39,948 nt of DNA. Source: CAZHZT01 sp964537285. GTDB lineage: Bacteria; Bacteroidota; Bacteroidia; Chitinophagales; Saprospiraceae. The notes below the pieces were generated by a model. It was given only the letters and a program-made list of their open reading frames with translations. It was not told where the DNA came from and did not search any database. Location: positions 1 to 39,948 of the forward strand of contig CAZHZT010000040.1 of NCBI GenBank assembly GCA_964537285.1, in the 5' to 3' direction. The translations under genes and the position numbers were made by a program. Position 1 is the first letter of the stretch, and the number at the start of each line of letters is the position of its first letter. Positions 23,199 to 31,287 of this stretch are shown here, one piece after another.

Positions 23199-25584
23199 AT
23201 CCGCTAATGTTAAACGACCGCTCGAGGCGATATCCTTGTTCGTCAATTAGTATCAACAAATGATTTCCTTTGGGAGGAGCCATTTCGAGTTCGTGAAACT
23301 GCTCCGTCTTGCCTAAGAAAGAACTTCCTAAGTGCCAAAAAATAGTGGCTTCAGCTCTTCTGTGTGTCGCACGAAAAACAACTTTTCCCTTACTTCCGTC
23401 GAGCTCTCTGGGAATGAATATAGAGGAGAGCTCATTGGGGTAAATGAGCTGCATTGGATTGTCTTCCCTTTCATTTAAAAAGCAATCTTCGCGGAAGGGT
23501 GGAGCTGGGCGATAATAGGGTGAATTTTGTGCGAAATAATGAGCTTGCAAAGGAGGTAAAACGAACCAGCTCTTGTGAACCATCTTATTAGGAACTACGC
23601 ATCTGTCAGTAACTTGCCACCTTTGGGTACTGTCGAGATGAAGCGTTTTGTGAAATGGGCAGGTTGGAAGCTTGGTGCTGCCTGAGGGCAACCAAATCGT
23701 ATCCGAAGGACAAATTGGGCGGGCTCTATATCCGTCTTGCTGACATATTTCAACGGGAGTTAACGCATCATAAGGAGGCGAACTCCAGTGTTTTGTGGAG
23801 GGTAATAAATCAAAAAGGTCGAATAGAACAGGAGCTGCAGCTAGTGAACCTACTAATCCGGGTCTTCCTTCTCCGTCAGCATTACCGATCCATACGCCAA
23901 CAACATATTGTGGAGTTACTCCAACGGCCCATGCATCTCGGAATCCATAGCTGGTTCCTGTTTTCCAGGCAATTGGGTATCTTGAGTTGAATTGTTCCCA
24001 CTTACCTTGCTCGTCAGGGCGCTCCAGTTGCTGCATAGCCTGGAAGCAGTGCCAGATAGCACCAGCGTCGAGAAGAGGAGGGGATTCAAGGTTAAAATCC
24101 GGTGTTTTTGTGCTGCCGGGCAAAGGTTCCAGAATATCGGCCTGTTGACGGTCATAGGCTGTGTATCTTGAGTTTTCAGATAGGTAGTGGTTAAGGGTGC
24201 GTGCCATGAATACATAAGCGTTGGTGATGTCCCATAATGTGCCTTCTGCCCCTCCTAAGATCAAACTAAGCCCGTAATGATCAGGGGGCTTATTGATCGT
24301 TCGGATGCCGAGTTTTTTTAAGTAGAAATGAAATTTTTCGAGTCCGTATTCTTGCAATAAATAGACAAAGGGGATGTTCAGCGATCGGATCAAAGCCCGG
24401 TCTGCTTGCACTGCTCCATCAAATTCCTGGTGGAAATTCTCCGGTTGAAAACCACTTATCACTGTGGGAATATCCTCAATTAAGCTTTTGGAAGATATAA
24501 GGCCTTCCTGGATGGCCAGAGTGAATAAGAAGGGTTTTAATATGCTACCAGTGCTACGAGGTGCATTTACAATATCAACGAATTCATGATGTTCCGGGCC
24601 TGTACCATTAATATTGCCTACATATGCTAATGTTTTTCCGGTTTCTACATCAATGACAAGGGCTGCACCATTGTGAATTCCGTTAGAGGACAGGCGAGGG
24701 AGGTGTTGTTGTAGGATGAATTCAGCGCGGGTTTGAATAGCTCTATCAATGGTGGATTGAATTTTAGTACGCTTGCCGGCTTCCTTATGAGTGTTTAAGG
24801 CAAAATAATCTAGTAAATGGGGGGCAATTCTTGGAAGCGGAAGCGGCTTTTCAGGAAGTGCTTCTTCTTTGGCAAGCTCCCAACTCAGGGAGTCTAGCAT
24901 CTGTTTTTTTAGCATTCTGTCGAGCAAGCGATTTCGCTTTGACTTTAATAGCTCGCGATTTCTACCCGGATGAATCAGCGAAGGGCTATTGGGTAGAACC
25001 GCTAAGGTGGCGGCTTCAGCCCAACTTAATCCAGAAGGGGATTTACCAAAATAACGCCAGGAGGCGGCTTCAATTCCGACTACATTCCCACCAAAGGGTG
25101 CCTGAGAGGCATAAAGTTTGAGGATGTCCTCCTTGGTATAGCCTATTTCAAGTCGGGTCGCTAAGATCATTTCAATCATCTTTTGAATGATTGTTCTTTG
25201 ATTGCTTTGGCGTGAAAGCCTGATGACTTGCATAGAGATCGTACTGCCACCACTAACTACCTTGCCTGCTTTAATGTTTTGATAAACAGCCCTGAACAGG
25301 CTCAGAAAGTCAATCCCGGGATGATTGAAAAATCGTTTGTCTTCGAAAGTTAGCAACGCCTGAATATATTTCTTTGGAAGGCTATCTGGTTCTGGGAACC
25401 GCCACTGCCCGTCAGCTGCTATCCTTGCGCCTAGCAACTGATCATTATTGTCGAGAAGTACAATAGAATTGGGGGTATGGAATATTGGGCTGGGTAAACA
25501 GTTCCAATAAATAAGGATTGCGATGAAAAGTAGTAAAATGATAAATTTACTTTTCCTTGAGCGTTTATTCCAGAGCTGCATCAT
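23197..25584 (-). CDS. pbpC: Penicillin-binding protein 1C
   Basis: The 795-residue bifunctional cell-wall enzyme has an N-terminal membrane anchor (about 12-30), a glycosyltransferase domain (LLTFEDKRFFNHPGIDFLSL, GGSTISMQVIRL) and a transpeptidase domain with all three motifs: SILK in STGSILKPFLF, SLN in IRSLNIPFVYLL, and KTGTS in WKTGTSYGFRDAW. The C-terminal region (about 690-795) is the BiPBP_C beta domain typical of PbpC. It polymerises and cross-links peptidoglycan. Its start (ATG 25584 or 25581) overlaps the end of the metallopeptidase lipoprotein gene by about 20 bases, so the two are cotranscribed. The alpha-2-macroglobulin gene that often accompanies pbpC is not in the window. Confidence 0.96.
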   Translation of the reverse strand: MMQLWNKRSRKSKFIILLLFIAILIYWNCLPSPIFHTPNSIVLLDNNDQLLGARIAADGQWRFPEPDSLPKKYIQALLTFEDKRFFNHPGIDFLSLFRAVYQNIKAGKVVSGGSTISMQVIRLSRQSNQRTIIQKMIEMILATRLEIGYTKEDILKLYASQAPFGGNVVGIEAASWRYFGKSPSGLSWAEAATLAVLPNSPSLIHPGRNRELLKSKRNRLLDRMLKKQMLDSLSWELAKEEALPEKPLPLPRIAPHLLDYFALNTHKEAGKRTKIQSTIDRAIQTRAEFILQQHLPRLSSNGIHNGAALVIDVETGKTLAYVGNINGTGPEHHEFVDIVNAPRSTGSILKPFLFTLAIQEGLISSKSLIEDIPTVISGFQPENFHQEFDGAVQADRALIRSLNIPFVYLLQEYGLEKFHFYLKKLGIRTINKPPDHYGLSLILGGAEGTLWDITNAYVFMARTLNHYLSENSRYTAYDRQQADILEPLPGSTKTPDFNLESPPLLDAGAIWHCFQAMQQLERPDEQGKWEQFNSRYPIAWKTGTSYGFRDAWAVGVTPQYVVGVWIGNADGEGRPGLVGSLAAAPVLFDLFDLLPSTKHWSSPPYDALTPVEICQQDGYRARPICPSDTIWLPSGSTKLPTCPFHKTLHLDSTQRWQVTDRCVVPNKMVHKSWFVLPPLQAHYFAQNSPYYRPAPPFREDCFLNEREDNPMQLIYPNELSSIFIPRELDGSKGKVVFRATHRRAEATIFWHLGSSFLGKTEQFHELEMAPPKGNHLLILIDEQGYRLERSFNISG

Positions 25585-26617
25585 GTTTCAGAATCATCGC
25601 TTTTATTTTTGCCAATAATCTTTGACCTTGGGCATCGAATTTATTTAAATACGACGGATTTGGTATCGAAGATATTAAAAACTTAATTTGCTCAGCGATT
25701 ATTTCATCCGGATGGATGTAATAATCCGTATTTCTTGAGATTTGCTTGAAAAATTCAGGTGTAGCCGCTAAATCAATATCGGATAGCCCCATCTCATTAG
25801 CTTCTACATGAGCAATGTCCAGGCTATCGTTTCGCATAACAGGAAACAACTGAAACGAGACATGCTGGAAATAGGATATTCGATCAGGGATTGGAGGAAA
25901 GGGCGAAGAAACGATAAAGGGCACTGCAGAAATATTATTACTTAGCTTGATAACGTAATTCGAGCTTACCCCATCAGGGTTTATTAATCGGCGCTTTTGC
26001 AATTGCGGAGGTATGACGAGGCTGTCGGAGAGTGGCTGGAAGCCAATGATACTGTACAGGCTATGTTTAAGTTCAGGATTATAGCGCGTGAAGATATGTG
26101 CAATTTCGTGAACTAATATTTCTTTAAGGATCCACCTTGGTAAAGACAGAACTGCCGATTTAGGGATAAAGATAGTCTGTTCTCTGGTGAAAAAAACATT
26201 GGAACCATAGAGATCTGATGTGATTTTTGCAAGCTTCAATTCTGGCGGAAGAAAGTTAGAATGAAGTTCTTGAGATTCAACAAAAATTTCTTTGGTAAGG
26301 CTTTCAAGGATCCTTTTTTCCCTGGATGAGAAGGGCATAACGGCTTTCTTTAGAGCAAATTGATAGTCAGGCAGTAGGTCTTTTTTCCGAAGGGACGGAT
26401 CAAACGCTCTTTTCAGCTGTAAACAAATATCCGTGGGGGTAATTTCATCAAAGAAACCATCCATAGAGTCCTGTATGATTTGCATGGATGCATGAGAGCT
26501 ATCAAGAAAGAGGAGCTTGTTGTATGGGGATAGCTCAACTTCCTGTTTTTTTAAGCCTGGTTTACAAGCCAGAATGACAAGAAAAGCAAATAAAATTTTT
26601 TTATTGATAAATATCAT
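25565..26617 (-). CDS. Putative zinc-metallopeptidase lipoprotein upstream of pbpC
   Basis: The 350-residue protein begins with a lipoprotein-like signal (FAFLVILACKPG; Cys about residue 18), so it is probably membrane-attached outside the cytoplasm. It contains HExxH in EILVHEIAHIF (His170, Glu171, His174). A possible third ligand, Glu309 in HPDEIIAEQIK, sits in a pattern like the DExxAE helix of gluzincin peptidases. No exact family is recognised. Overlap with pbpC suggests a role in wall growth or in processing envelope proteins. The motif supports a peptidase; the substrate is unknown. Confidence 0.72.
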   Translation of the reverse strand: MIFINKKILFAFLVILACKPGLKKQEVELSPYNKLLFLDSSHASMQIIQDSMDGFFDEITPTDICLQLKRAFDPSLRKKDLLPDYQFALKKAVMPFSSREKRILESLTKEIFVESQELHSNFLPPELKLAKITSDLYGSNVFFTREQTIFIPKSAVLSLPRWILKEILVHEIAHIFTRYNPELKHSLYSIIGFQPLSDSLVIPPQLQKRRLINPDGVSSNYVIKLSNNISAVPFIVSSPFPPIPDRISYFQHVSFQLFPVMRNDSLDIAHVEANEMGLSDIDLAATPEFFKQISRNTDYYIHPDEIIAEQIKFLISSIPNPSYLNKFDAQGQRLLAKIKAMILKHDAALE

Positions 26618-26700
26618 TGCCTAATTTAAAATGTTATTCTTAAATTCCATTTTTTAACGATGGGTGCATTTCATTTTGTTGCTGCCAGCAAGTGGGAACA

Positions 26701-26749
26701 TTATTTTTATGGAAAGGCACGCAGCCGAGTGCCTTTCCATAAAGAATAA
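26701..26749. repeat. Hairpin repeat in the divergent region before fbp
   Basis: Arms TTATTTTTATGGAAAGGCAC (26701-26720) and GTGCCTTTCCATAAAGAATA (from 26729, ending A at 26749) pair with one mismatch or bulge around an 8-base loop. The tip resembles the kdsA palindrome. It lies between divergent genes, so it does not act as a simple terminator. The rest of the 262-bp gap 26618-26879 is A+T-rich. Confidence 0.7.
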
Positions 26750-26879
26750 AGAAAGTTTATTCTTAACGATATCTGCTTATTTCGAGTTGCAAACCTACCT
26801 GCTAACGGAAATTTCAGAGAGGAGTGTATCGAATTAGCGTGAAAAATAATTGAATTAAATAAATTAATAAATAATTAGA

Positions 26880-27896
26880 ATGGATTTAAATAGAATAATT
26901 ACGCTCGATGAATTTATCATCCATCGGCAAAAGGACTTTGTCTATGCTACAGGAGAGCTGACAGGCTTGCTCAGGGATATTGGAGTGGCGGCGAAAATTG
27001 TAAACCGCGAGGTCAACAGGGCTGGATTAGTGAATATTCTTGGAGTAGCCGGCGCCGAAAATGAATCAGGGGATACAGTACAAAAACTGGACCTTTACGC
27101 AAATGAAAAGTTAATTGAGTGCTTAAGAAATAGTGGCGAATGTTGCGGTATTGCTTCTGAAGAGAATGACCATATCATACAGATTCCTCAGGTGGGGGGC
27201 AAAACCGCTAAGTATGTAGTTGTTTTTGATCCCTTGGATGGATCTTCCAATATTGATGTCAATGTATCGGTTGGAACTATTTTTGGGATCTATCGTCGGA
27301 AAAGTGATTCTGATGGTGAGTGTACCTTAGAGGATTTTCTTCAAAAAGGAACGGAATTGGTGGCGGCAGGTTATGTGATCTACGGAACTTCTACCATTCT
27401 GGTATACACTACAGGGCGAGGGGTGAATGGATTTACTCTGGATCCCTCCATAGGGGAGTTCTGTCTTTCGCACCGCGATATTCAGATTCCTAAAAGAGGG
27501 CGTTACTACAGCGTGAATCAGGGGTACTACCTTAAATTCGATGTAGAAATGCGTCGATATATAGATCATTGTTCCGACCTTAATCTTCGATTGCGCTACA
27601 TAGGGTCCATGGTATCAGATGTGCACCGGATTCTTTTTCAGGGAGGGATATTCTTGTATCCGAATACGCGCAAATATCCTAAAGGTAAGTTGCGATTATT
27701 GTACGAATGCAACCCAATGTCTTTCATTGTTGAACAAGCTGGTGGGCGCTCCGTTACCTGTCAGTTAGAGCGTGTTACGGAATTGGAGCTTCGCGAATTG
27801 CATCAACGAGCAACGATTGCCATTGGATCACCGGAAATGGTAGATGAAATGGTGGAATTTGTTCAAAGGTATAGTGCAATTTCGAACATTGTATAA
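26880..27896 (+). CDS. fbp: Fructose-1,6-bisphosphatase, class I
   Basis: The 338-residue enzyme hydrolyses fructose-1,6-bisphosphate to fructose-6-phosphate in gluconeogenesis. The metal-binding signature FDPLDGSSNIDVNVSVGTIF (about 119-138), the upstream acidic segment ASEENDH and the substrate-binding segment YIGSMVSDVHRILFQGGIF are typical of class I enzymes. CNPMSFIVEQAGG near the C-terminus supplies a conserved metal-site Glu. The length is normal. The gene stands alone on the plus strand, with a long A+T-rich leader. Confidence 0.97.
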   Translation: MDLNRIITLDEFIIHRQKDFVYATGELTGLLRDIGVAAKIVNREVNRAGLVNILGVAGAENESGDTVQKLDLYANEKLIECLRNSGECCGIASEENDHIIQIPQVGGKTAKYVVVFDPLDGSSNIDVNVSVGTIFGIYRRKSDSDGECTLEDFLQKGTELVAAGYVIYGTSTILVYTTGRGVNGFTLDPSIGEFCLSHRDIQIPKRGRYYSVNQGYYLKFDVEMRRYIDHCSDLNLRLRYIGSMVSDVHRILFQGGIFLYPNTRKYPKGKLRLLYECNPMSFIVEQAGGRSVTCQLERVTELELRELHQRATIAIGSPEMVDEMVEFVQRYSAISNIV

Positions 27897-27959
27897 GGGC
27901 CTTAACGCGCTGGTATTATCGAAACGATCGGATATTTCTTTTATGTAATCATTTGGTTT

Positions 27960-28172
27960 TTGATCCATCTGGTTATATGGTTTATGGCCTTTTTTGTCAC
28001 TATAATTCGTTTATTGCCGAAAGATTTTAGCTTTTCTAATTTTGGTACGACCTTTTCTGACTCTGTGCATCAAATCGAGAATTCAGATCCTATAATGGTA
28101 GTAATTGCGATTTTGCTATATTCTATTAGCCGCAGTTTAAGCAGTAAGCCTTCTAAACAAGAAGATAAGTAG
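27960..28172 (+). CDS. Tiny membrane protein, uncertain start
   Basis: The open frame from a TTG at 27960 gives 70 residues; an ATG at 27984 (MAFFVTIIRLLPKDF) would give 62. Two hydrophobic stretches (about 3-18, and 45-60 with IMVVIAILLYSISRSL) flank a polar loop, and the C-terminus is basic (SSKPSKQEDK). I do not recognise the family. It fits neatly between fbp and a palindrome that begins 7 bases after its stop, which supports it being real. Confidence 0.42.
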   Translation: MIHLVIWFMAFFVTIIRLLPKDFSFSNFGTTFSDSVHQIENSDPIMVVIAILLYSISRSLSSKPSKQEDK

Positions 28173-28178
28173 TTTTAT

Positions 28179-28244
28179 AAGAGGCTGATTGAAACATGAA
28201 TGATCCCGAATTTTCGGGATCATTCATGTTTCAATCAGCCTCTT
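28179..28244. terminator. Perfect 66-bp palindrome with shared tip
   Basis: Arms 28179-28210 and 28213-28244 (32 bases each) are exact complements with a TT loop. The tip is ATCCCGAATTTTCGGGAT; the outer stem AAGAGGCTGATTGAAACATG is unique in the window. It begins 7 bases after the tiny ORF stop. Confidence 0.75.
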
Positions 28245-28259
28245 GATAGTTAAAAAAAT

Positions 28260-28287
28260 CGTTCTTTCACAATTTATGTCAAAGAAC
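28260..28287. mobile_element. Internally deleted MITE remnant
   Basis: CGTTCTTTCACAATTTATGT followed by CAAAGAAC joins GTTCTTT directly to the opposite end of the MITE family. A short repeat (AAAAAAT) occurs on both sides. It lies 14 bases before the dehydrogenase start codon. Confidence 0.7.
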
Positions 28288-28301
28288 CAAAAAATTAAAA
28301 C

Positions 28302-29375
28302 ATGAATAAAACGTTGGATCTTTTAGTGCTCGATGGAGACGGCATTGGCCCGGAAATTACCGCGGCGACTTTAAGTATATTAGAACGGGCTATTGAGGTA
28401 TTTGACTTAAAGTTGAATATTGAAAGAGATGTAGTGGGCGTACAATCTCTGGAAAAATATAATATTACTATCAGGGAAGAATTGTTTGAAAAAGCCCTAA
28501 GGGCGGATGGCCTGATTATGGGCCCTGTAGGGCATCACTTATATCCTCCTAAATCCGAGGGAGGGATAAACCCTTCAGGTTTATTGCGAAAGCGACTTGA
28601 ACTTTTCGCAAATATCCGGCCAGCCAAAACCCGGCCAAATATTAAGATCCCGGTCGGGATCGATTTTGATATCCTTATGGTGAGAGAAAATACCGAAGGC
28701 TTTTATGCGGATCGGACAATGGTAGTTGGCACCGGGGAATTTATGCCCACATCCGATCTTGCATTGTCGCTTAGGAAGGTTACCAGGGAGGGCTCGCGCT
28801 GCATTGCAGAAGAAGCGTTTAAAGCGGCGATGCACCGGAAGAAAAAAGTAACTAGTGTGCACAAAGTAAATGTATTGACGGTAACGGATGGTTTGTTTCT
28901 GGAAGAGGCCAGGAAGGTGGCGGCACAATATCCTGAAGTGGAGCACGAAGAACAACTCGTAGATTCTATGGCAGCCATGCTGATTCGCGCTCCTCAATAT
29001 TACGATGTTTTGCTCACTACAAATATGTTCGGAGATATTTTGTCTGATGAGGCTTCGGAATTAGCAGGTGGACTCGGTTTGGCTCCTTCTATTAATGCGG
29101 GGCACAAGAATGCAATGGCTCAGGCACAGCATGGCTCAGCTCCTGATATTACCGGAAAGGGAATTGCGAACCCTTCTTCTTTGATTGGTTCGATGGCTAT
29201 GTTGCTTAATTGGTTAGGCGTGAAGCACGAGAGTCCGGATTTAATCCATGCAGGAAAAGCTGTAGATACTGCCTTGGATAAAGTTTTATTGGAAGTAGAA
29301 AACAGAACACCTGATTTGGGAGGAAAACAAAATACAAGTGGGTTCGCTGAACTTGTAAGAAAAGCGATTGGGTAG
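28302..29375 (+). CDS. Isocitrate/isopropylmalate-family NAD(P)-dependent dehydrogenase
   Basis: The 357-residue enzyme belongs to the beta-decarboxylating dehydrogenases. Motifs are the N-terminal VLDGDGIGPEI, the substrate-loop RENTEGFYADR (about 128-138), the catalytic Lys in VHKVNVLTVTDGLF, the metal-binding segment TNMFGDILSDEASELAGGLG (about 242-261), and HGSAPDITGKGIANPSS (about 280-296). The RENTEG loop, in place of the RELTGG of LeuB, points toward isocitrate, homoisocitrate or tartrate-type dehydrogenases rather than 3-isopropylmalate. No leucine biosynthesis genes are adjacent. The family is secure; the exact substrate is not. Confidence 0.9.
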   Translation: MNKTLDLLVLDGDGIGPEITAATLSILERAIEVFDLKLNIERDVVGVQSLEKYNITIREELFEKALRADGLIMGPVGHHLYPPKSEGGINPSGLLRKRLELFANIRPAKTRPNIKIPVGIDFDILMVRENTEGFYADRTMVVGTGEFMPTSDLALSLRKVTREGSRCIAEEAFKAAMHRKKKVTSVHKVNVLTVTDGLFLEEARKVAAQYPEVEHEEQLVDSMAAMLIRAPQYYDVLLTTNMFGDILSDEASELAGGLGLAPSINAGHKNAMAQAQHGSAPDITGKGIANPSSLIGSMAMLLNWLGVKHESPDLIHAGKAVDTALDKVLLEVENRTPDLGGKQNTSGFAELVRKAIG

Positions 29376-29389
29376 AAAAAGTCTGTCAG

Positions 29390-29443
29390 TAGGATCCAAC
29401 ATAAGGCATTCCGAAACTTCGGAATGCCTTATGTTGGATCCTA
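29390..29443. terminator. 54-bp palindrome after the dehydrogenase gene
   Basis: Arms 29390-29414 and 29419-29443 (25 bases each) are perfect complements with loop AACT. The tip GCATTCCGAAACTTCGGAAT is a variant of the shared ATCCCGAA tip; the outer stem TAGGATCCAACATAAG is unique in the window. It begins 15 bases after the stop. Confidence 0.75.
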
Positions 29444-29542
29444 TTAATAAATGCCTGCACTTAGGAATTCCTAATAATAATTGAAATAGACATGGCGTTT
29501 TTTCTAGTAATATTTGTAACGTCATAAATCCAAAAGGTATAA

Positions 29543-30112
29543 ATGGATAAATACAAAACGGACGAAAGCCAGCTGTTGAAACTTAAAGATGGAGATAAAA
29601 AGTTGCTGCAACAATTGTATAATGAATGGCGGGAACCTTTTCTACTTTTTATTATACGCCGATTTCAGTGCAGCATGGAATCAGCGGAAGAGATTTATCC
29701 CGAAACCATGTCGCGTTTCTATTTCAATATTGTGGATGGAAAGCTGTCGACACCTTTAGAGAGCTCTCTGAAGACCTATGCTTTTGGCATCGGGAAGAAC
29801 TTGTTTTACAAAAGGTTTTTCAATAAGTATACGGAGCAAACTGTTTTGGATAACGAGTTCCCGGATGCCGGACAAAAAGCGGAGGTACTCGAATTATACG
29901 AGTATGAAGATCAAAAACAGTTGGTGAAGCAGCTGCTCAATGCCATTGGAGAAAAATGCCGGACATTATTAGAACTGTTTTACATCAAAGGCTTTTCTTC
30001 AGAAGCAATAAGAGTAGAAATGGATATCCCTACTGATGGGGCTGTTCGAAAAAGACGATTCGACTGCCTCAAAAAACTCAGAAACTTAATGGGGATAGAA
30101 GCAAAGTCATAA
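29543..30112 (+). CDS. Sigma-70 family (ECF-like) RNA polymerase sigma factor
   Basis: The 189-residue protein has a region 2-like part (about 20-85: LYNEWREPFLLFIIRRF, ESAEEIYPETMSRFYFNI) and a region 4-like helix-turn-helix (about 130-185: CRTLLELFYIKGFSSEAIRV, then DIPTDGAVRKRRFDCLKKLR). This is the ECF layout. The next gene encodes a membrane protein of anti-sigma type on the same strand, 90 bases downstream, which probably holds this factor inactive at the membrane. The promoter region before the ATG is A+T-rich; no clear autoregulatory site could be identified. Confidence 0.88.
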   Translation: MDKYKTDESQLLKLKDGDKKLLQQLYNEWREPFLLFIIRRFQCSMESAEEIYPETMSRFYFNIVDGKLSTPLESSLKTYAFGIGKNLFYKRFFNKYTEQTVLDNEFPDAGQKAEVLELYEYEDQKQLVKQLLNAIGEKCRTLLELFYIKGFSSEAIRVEMDIPTDGAVRKRRFDCLKKLRNLMGIEAKS

Positions 30113-30202
30113 CCTCATTTAATAGGCTTTATTCTGAATTAATTTAAACCCGGCAAGCAGCTCCAGAAAAAGTCTAATAAACACCTGAAAAAGAAGGCTC
30201 CC

Positions 30203-31147
30203 ATGAACAAAAATAATGTTGATTTAGAACGCATTGAAGCGTATCTGAAAAACCAAATGTCTTTTTCTGACCGGCAATTCTTCGAACAAGAACTAAAAGC
30301 GGATGAAAAGCTGCGCACAGAAGTTGAAGTGTACCGTGAATTATTTCTTGGCCTGAAAAGCTTAAGCATTGAAGAACTTGCTCAAGAGCTGGCCAGCGAA
30401 GTAAAAAAAAAGAAACCTGAACCTAAAAAAGAAACGGAAATGGAACTTATTGAATCCTATTTACACAATAAATTATCTATTGAGCAAAAGCAAGCGGTTG
30501 AAGCTGAACTTGCCGAAAACCCTGAACTCGGGAAGGAAGTGGAACAATACCAGCTTCTTTTTCATGGCTTCAAAGCACTTCGTATTGAACGATTGGCACA
30601 GGAAATGCGCTCATGGTCAAAATCAAGGCTTACCCGGGTTGTTACTCCTAAAGCTCAACAGGCTAAGGTGTTTGGTATCTGGAGGATTGCAGCAGTTGCA
30701 GCAAGCTTAATTCTGATCCTTGGTTTAGGACTGAAATGGTATGCTTCCAACTCTTTAGGGGATCAGGCCTTGGCGGATACTTTTTTTGAAGCTTATTTTG
30801 AGGATAACACTTTATCTGCGGAGAAGTCAGTAAGTGGGGAATCGATCTCCAGGGGATTTGAAAAAGCAGAAGAAGCATTTAATAGGGGCGATTTTGAAAT
30901 GGCAGCTAATGAATATACCCAACTGAAAACGTTACTTATAGACTTCCCCCTGGATCCTTCCATGAAAAAGGCTTACCTGGAACTGGCCGAATGGAATCAA
31001 ACCTTGGCGATGTTGTTGCAAGATCCCGGTTCCGAGCAGGCAAAAATGAAGTTAAATGAGATTTCCCGGCAGCAGGATCATTCGTTTAACAAAAAGGCTA
31101 ACGAGCTTAAAGCTAAGGTGGATAATCCGCTTTGGTTTTTAAGATAG
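30203..31147 (+). CDS. Membrane anti-sigma-like protein with duplicated N-terminal domain
   Basis: The 314-residue protein carries two copies of a roughly 55-residue helical unit. The first is about 5-60 (ERIEAYLKNQMSFSDRQFFE ... IEELAQEL); the second about 78-135 (ELIESYLHNKLSIEQKQAVE ... IERLAQEM). Each resembles the cytoplasmic sigma-binding region of Bacteroidota anti-sigma factors. One membrane helix follows (about 155-173, IWRIAAVAASLILILGLGL). The C-terminal 140 residues are helical and TPR-like (EAFNRGDFEMAANEYTQLK), predicted to face the periplasm. The doubled domain might bind sigma factor at two sites or two factors. Assignment rests on architecture and on the upstream sigma gene. 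Confidence 0.75.
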   Translation: MNKNNVDLERIEAYLKNQMSFSDRQFFEQELKADEKLRTEVEVYRELFLGLKSLSIEELAQELASEVKKKKPEPKKETEMELIESYLHNKLSIEQKQAVEAELAENPELGKEVEQYQLLFHGFKALRIERLAQEMRSWSKSRLTRVVTPKAQQAKVFGIWRIAAVAASLILILGLGLKWYASNSLGDQALADTFFEAYFEDNTLSAEKSVSGESISRGFEKAEEAFNRGDFEMAANEYTQLKTLLIDFPLDPSMKKAYLELAEWNQTLAMLLQDPGSEQAKMKLNEISRQQDHSFNKKANELKAKVDNPLWFLR

Positions 31148-31149
31148 AG

Positions 31150-31260
31150 GTTCTTTAACATAAATTGTGATAAAGCGAAGTTTAAAAATGATAACCCCTT
31201 CAGCCACCAGGGCATTCAGGTTTTATCATTTTTAAACTCCACACAATTTGTCAAAGAACG
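31150..31260 (-). mobile_element. MITE-like fold-back with compensatory arm changes
   Basis: Reverse-oriented copy, starting GTTCTTTAACATAAATTGTG and ending CACAATTTGTCAAAGAACG. The inner arms AGTTTAAAAATGATA and TATCATTTTTAAACT differ from the family sequence (ACTTCAAAATGATA) on both sides but still pair perfectly. Flanks share AAGATAGA (31141-31148 and 31261-31268), probably a decayed target duplication. It lies between convergent genes, and the left repeat contains the anti-sigma stop codon. Confidence 0.87.
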
Positions 31261-31287
31261 AAGATAGATAGCCTTAAAGTCAACCGG

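Noticed and set aside
26644..26755. Short plus-strand frame across the hairpin before fbp
   Set aside because: It encodes only about 29 residues, runs through the hairpin repeat and has no ribosome-binding site or conserved motif.
28302..29375. Naming the dehydrogenase leuB
   Set aside because: The loop reads RENTEGFYAD rather than the RELTGG type of 3-isopropylmalate dehydrogenases, and no leucine genes are adjacent; only the family name is safe.
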